Source: DASQUK01 sp963813485 (GTDB lineage Bacteria; Actinomycetota; Acidimicrobiia; Acidimicrobiales; VFJN01). Taken from it: 64,000 nucleotides of DNA. The stretch spans positions 1 to 64,000 of the forward strand of contig CAWEZE010000001.1 of NCBI GenBank assembly GCA_963813485.1, written 5' to 3'. How positions within the stretch are numbered: position 1 is the stretch's first letter; each line of letters opens with the position of its first letter. A program made the position numbers and the translations under genes. Below are positions 61,392 to 64,000 of the stretch, piece after piece. Under the pieces are notes generated by a model. It was not told the origin of the DNA. It saw only the letters and a list, made by a program, of their open reading frames with translations, and searched no databases.

Positions 61392-63566
61392 ATGGCCTCC
61401 CCGGTAGTAGGTGGCCTGGGTCACCTGGCGGCGGGCGCTCCCGTGACGCTTGTCGATGGGGCGTCTTTCTGTATTTCGGGGGCCGCCGGCGACATCGCGG
61501 TCGGCGCCGAGGGACTGATCGTGGCAGGCCACCGGCTGCTGTCGCGCTGCGTGATGACGGCCAACGGGCGGCCCCTGATGCCCATCGACCACCACGTCGA
61601 CGACCCGGCGGCCGGGACGTTCGTGTGCCGGGCGCATGCGTCAGGCGCCGACGGCACGAGCGCGGCCGGCGCAGCCGCCCACGGGCCCATCGTCGTCCGG
61701 CGCCGCTTCCTCGGCGAGGGCATGCGGGACGATGTCGAGATCCGCAACCCGGGCGAGGAGGCGACGTACGCAGAGGTCGCCATCGAGCTGGCAGCCGACC
61801 TGGCGAGAGCGCGCGACCTGCGCGATGGTGGCGCCGGCGCCGACGCGGTCGACCCGACGCTCGAGGGCCTCGAAGACCATGGCGCCGGCACATCGCGAGG
61901 CATCGAGCTGGTCCTCGCCCGCGGCCAGGGCGCAGCCCGGATGGGTTGCCGGATCGGCGCGACCGACGGCGTGACGGTGACACCGGGTCGCCTGGTGTGG
62001 GAGGCGATCGTTCCCGCCCGCGGTTCCCGATCGTTCAGCCTCGTCGTCACCCCGATCGTCGCCGGCGCCGAGCTGGCACCGCGCTACCCACTCGGGTCGC
62101 CGGTGGAGCGCAGCGAGTCGGGCTGGCGGTTGGACCGCTGGCAGCGGGGCATGCCCGAGGTGAGCTCCGATCACCACGGGTTGCTGGCCACCCTGCGGCG
62201 GAGCGCCCGCGACCTCGGCAGCCTCCGGGTCCTCGATCCGGACTTCCCGGAGCGGGCCGTGGTAGCCGCGGGCGCTCCATGGTTCCTGGCACTGCACGGG
62301 CGCGACGCCATCTTTGCGGCCTACATGAGCCTGATCCTCGACCCGGAGCTCGCGCTCGGCACCGTCGAGACCCTGGCCCGCTTCCAGGGCAGCGACGTCG
62401 ACGAGCGCACCGAGGAGCAGCCCGGCCGCATCGTCCATCGGCTGGGGTTCGGCTCGATGGGCTTCGGGCAGGGACCGGACGCGGTCTCGTACGGATCGGT
62501 TGACACCACGCCGCTGTTCGTGATGCTGCTCGGCGAGCTACGGCGCTGGGGACTGGCGCCGGAGGTCGTGGATCGGCTTCTGCCCCACGCCGACCGGGCT
62601 CTCGAGTGGATCACCACCTTCGGCGACCAGGACGGCGACGGCTACGTCGAGTACCAGCGCAGCACCGACCGGGGCGAGCGCAATCAAACCTGGAAGGACT
62701 CCACCGACCCCGTCCGGTTCCCCGATGGGCAGCCCGCTCGCGGGCCATTGGCGCTCGCCGAGATCCAGGGCTACGTGTACGCCGCGTTCCGGGCGCGGTC
62801 CCACTTCGCCGCCGAGGCCGGCGACGCGGCCGGGGCCACCCGCTGGCGCGCCGAGGCTGCGGAGCTGCAAGGGGGGTTCAACCGCGACTTCTGGATCGAC
62901 GACGCTGGCTGGGTGGCACTGGCGCTGGACGGCGAGAAGCGCCAGGTCGGATCGCTGGCCTCGAACATCGGGCACTGCCTGTGGACCGGCATCCTCTACG
63001 AGGACAAGGCCGCCATCGTGGCCAAGCAGCTGGTGTCGGACGACCTGTTCTCCGGGTGGGGACTGCGGACCCTGTCGGCATCGATGGGCGGCTACGACCC
63101 GGTCGGCCCGCACACGGGCGCGGTGTGGCCGCACGACAATGCCGCCTGCGTTGCCGGCCTGGTGCGCTACGGGTTCGTCGACGAGGCGCATCGACTGCTG
63201 ATGGCGCAGCTCGAGGCCGCCGAGGCCGACGGCGGGCGCCTGGGCGTGCTCTGTGGGTTCGACCGCAACGACCTGCGGGCGCCGGTCCGGTACCCGGACC
63301 CCTGCACCACCCGCGCCTGGTCGGCGGCGGCGCCACTGTCGTTCCTGCGGTCGTTGCTGCGCCTCGACCCCTGGATCCCGCAGGGCAAGCTGTGGCTGGA
63401 TCCGGTCCTTCCGCCGGCGATCCGTCGCCTGCGGGTCGAGCGCATCCCGCTACTCGGGGGTCGGGTCACGGTCGCGGTGGAGGGGGACAGCGTCGAGGTG
63501 GAGGACCTGCCACCAGGGATCGAGCTGATCTCCGCACCGCGCCGCCCCCTCACCGGCGGCAGCTGA
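61392..63566 (+). CDS. Amylo-alpha-1,6-glucosidase/glycogen-debranching-like protein
   Basis: A 724-residue protein. The N-terminal ~240 residues are a beta-sandwich of the bacterial GDE_N type (VTLVDGASFCISGAAGDIAV, VVRRRFLGEGMRDDVEIRNP). The C-terminal (alpha/alpha)6 glucosidase domain has AAGAPWFLALHGRDAIFAAY (catalytic-region Asp), RGERNQTWKDSTDPVRFPDG (the QxWKDS motif), ALAEIQGYVYAAFRARSHFA and GGYDPVGPHTGAVWPHDNAA. These are hallmarks of GH-family debranching and trehalase-like enzymes. It may trim glycogen or a related storage glycan. It is divergent from sufC across 81 bp. Confidence 0.88.
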   Translation: MASPVVGGLGHLAAGAPVTLVDGASFCISGAAGDIAVGAEGLIVAGHRLLSRCVMTANGRPLMPIDHHVDDPAAGTFVCRAHASGADGTSAAGAAAHGPIVVRRRFLGEGMRDDVEIRNPGEEATYAEVAIELAADLARARDLRDGGAGADAVDPTLEGLEDHGAGTSRGIELVLARGQGAARMGCRIGATDGVTVTPGRLVWEAIVPARGSRSFSLVVTPIVAGAELAPRYPLGSPVERSESGWRLDRWQRGMPEVSSDHHGLLATLRRSARDLGSLRVLDPDFPERAVVAAGAPWFLALHGRDAIFAAYMSLILDPELALGTVETLARFQGSDVDERTEEQPGRIVHRLGFGSMGFGQGPDAVSYGSVDTTPLFVMLLGELRRWGLAPEVVDRLLPHADRALEWITTFGDQDGDGYVEYQRSTDRGERNQTWKDSTDPVRFPDGQPARGPLALAEIQGYVYAAFRARSHFAAEAGDAAGATRWRAEAAELQGGFNRDFWIDDAGWVALALDGEKRQVGSLASNIGHCLWTGILYEDKAAIVAKQLVSDDLFSGWGLRTLSASMGGYDPVGPHTGAVWPHDNAACVAGLVRYGFVDEAHRLLMAQLEAAEADGGRLGVLCGFDRNDLRAPVRYPDPCTTRAWSAAAPLSFLRSLLRLDPWIPQGKLWLDPVLPPAIRRLRVERIPLLGGRVTVAVEGDSVEVEDLPPGIELISAPRRPLTGGS

Positions 63567-63615
63567 CCGGACGGGGTCCGCCGGGCATGTCTGGGCTTGC
63601 CCCGAGAGGTAAATA

Positions 63616-63632
63616 CCTACTAAACCTGTAGG
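63616..63632 (+). promoter_or_regulatory. CCTAC-N7-GTAGG palindrome upstream of TSUP gene
   Basis: CCTAC-TAAACCT-GTAGG is a perfect 5-bp inverted repeat with a 7-base centre, followed by GAAACC. It shares CTACTA--C--GTAGGA-A with the element before sufB. TACTAA within it could serve as a -10 box. A second short palindrome, AAACC-TT-GGTTT, follows at 63633-63644. It lies 26 bp before the ATG of the transporter gene. Confidence 0.5.
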
Positions 63633-63658
63633 AAACCTTGGTTTAGCGGAGGTCGCCG

Positions 63659-64000
63659 ATGCGGCGATTGCTGGTGTTCGCACTGGCCGGGCTCTTCGGA
63701 CAACTGGTCGACGGTGCCCTGGGGATGGCCTTCGGGGTCACGTCGAGCACCGTCCTGCTCTCCAACGGGATCAGCCCGGCGGCGTCGTCGGCGAGCGTGC
63801 ACCTGGCCGAGATCGGCACGACGTTCACGTCCGGCCTGTCGCACTGGCGCTTCGGCAACGTCTCGTGGCCGTTGGTGGCTCGCATCGGCGTGCCCGGTGC
63901 CGCCGGAGCGTTCGCCGGTGCCACGGTGCTGAGCTCGTTCACGGGCGACTGGCTCACGCCCGCCGTGGCGATGGTGCTGTTCGGCCTCGGCGGGCTGGTC
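63659..64000 (+). CDS. TSUP (TauE/SafE) family transporter, partial at window end
   Basis: The first 114 residues of a membrane protein. RRLLVFALAGLFGQLVDGAL, GMAFGVTSSTVLLSNGISPA and ASVHLAEIGTTFTSGLSHWR match the start of the TauE/SafE (TSUP) family, here with 'GALGMAFG' replacing the more usual 'GxGGGxxG'. Predicted helices are at about 1-20, 25-45, 60-75 and 80-102. Members export sulfite, sulfoacetate or other organosulfur anions. GGAGG, 6 bases upstream, fixes the ATG at 63659. The promoter palindrome shared with suf operons hints at sulfur control. The gene continues past the window. Confidence 0.85.
   Translation, partial: MRRLLVFALAGLFGQLVDGALGMAFGVTSSTVLLSNGISPAASSASVHLAEIGTTFTSGLSHWRFGNVSWPLVARIGVPGAAGAFAGATVLSSFTGDWLTPAVAMVLFGLGGLV

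Overview
The window is about 64 kb of GC-rich DNA with dense, short-spaced, often translationally coupled genes (GTGA and ATGA overlaps). The gene set includes an LLM-type (F420-dependent family) oxidoreductase, a PPOX-fold flavin/F420 protein, DUF2795 and DUF2752 proteins, SufU-type iron-sulfur assembly, ethylmalonyl-CoA pathway enzymes and large BTAD/AAA regulators. Together these suggest a high-GC actinobacterium, plausibly of the Acidimicrobiia. That placement is inferred from gene content only; there is no rRNA or other phylogenetic marker here.

Layout. (1) 1-1.15 kb is a scrapyard: a frameshifted transposase piece abuts a phosphotransferase gene cut at its 3' end, followed by the tails of an acyl-CoA dehydrogenase and an amidohydrolase. 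(2) 1.2-16.5 kb holds mixed genes: lipoproteins, a methyltransferase, a divergent TetR/cytochrome P450 pair, a PAP2 phosphatase, a coupled AlkB/2OG-oxygenase pair, a truncated nhaA, a membrane-anchored metallopeptidase, fumC and several genes broken by single frameshifts. (3) 16.5-25.4 kb carries carbon-assimilation genes: three consecutive CoA-ester lyases of different subtypes, a methylsuccinyl-CoA dehydrogenase-like enzyme and a MaoC hydratase, which look like the lower half of the ethylmalonyl-CoA pathway. (4) 25.4-36 kb holds twin methyltransferases, a MutY-type glycosylase, a metallo-beta-lactamase-fold hydrolase, a flavin reductase and a two-gene ABC exporter with frameshifts in both subunits. 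(5) 37.6-42.1 kb is a SUF operon: sufB, a Cys-rich small protein, sufD, a Rieske protein and sufC. (6) 42.1-55.4 kb carries three giant multidomain ATPase proteins surrounding a 1,150-residue fusion of a GMC (cholesterol-oxidase-like) flavoenzyme with a PHA-synthase-like alpha/beta hydrolase. (7) 55.4-64 kb holds a 2-hydroxyacid oxidase/ThDP-enzyme pair, a pterin dehydratase, a second SUF operon (sufC-sufS-sufU), a glycogen-debranching-type glucosidase and the start of a TSUP (TauE/SafE) transporter.

Links between genes. The two SUF operons and the TSUP gene share a palindromic upstream element (CTAC-N7-GTAGG type) that overlaps or adjoins the promoter, which suggests one sulfur- or iron-sulfur-responsive regulon. 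The CoA lyases, dehydrogenase and hydratase would take methylsuccinyl-CoA through mesaconyl-CoA and methylmalyl-CoA to glyoxylate and propionyl-CoA. The three large ATPases next to the GMC/hydrolase fusion form the least explained neighbourhood.

Frame breaks are concentrated in the first 35 kb, while reading frames of 2.6-3.5 kb are intact after 36 kb. Some breaks, especially the one next to a C6 run, may be sequence errors rather than real mutations.
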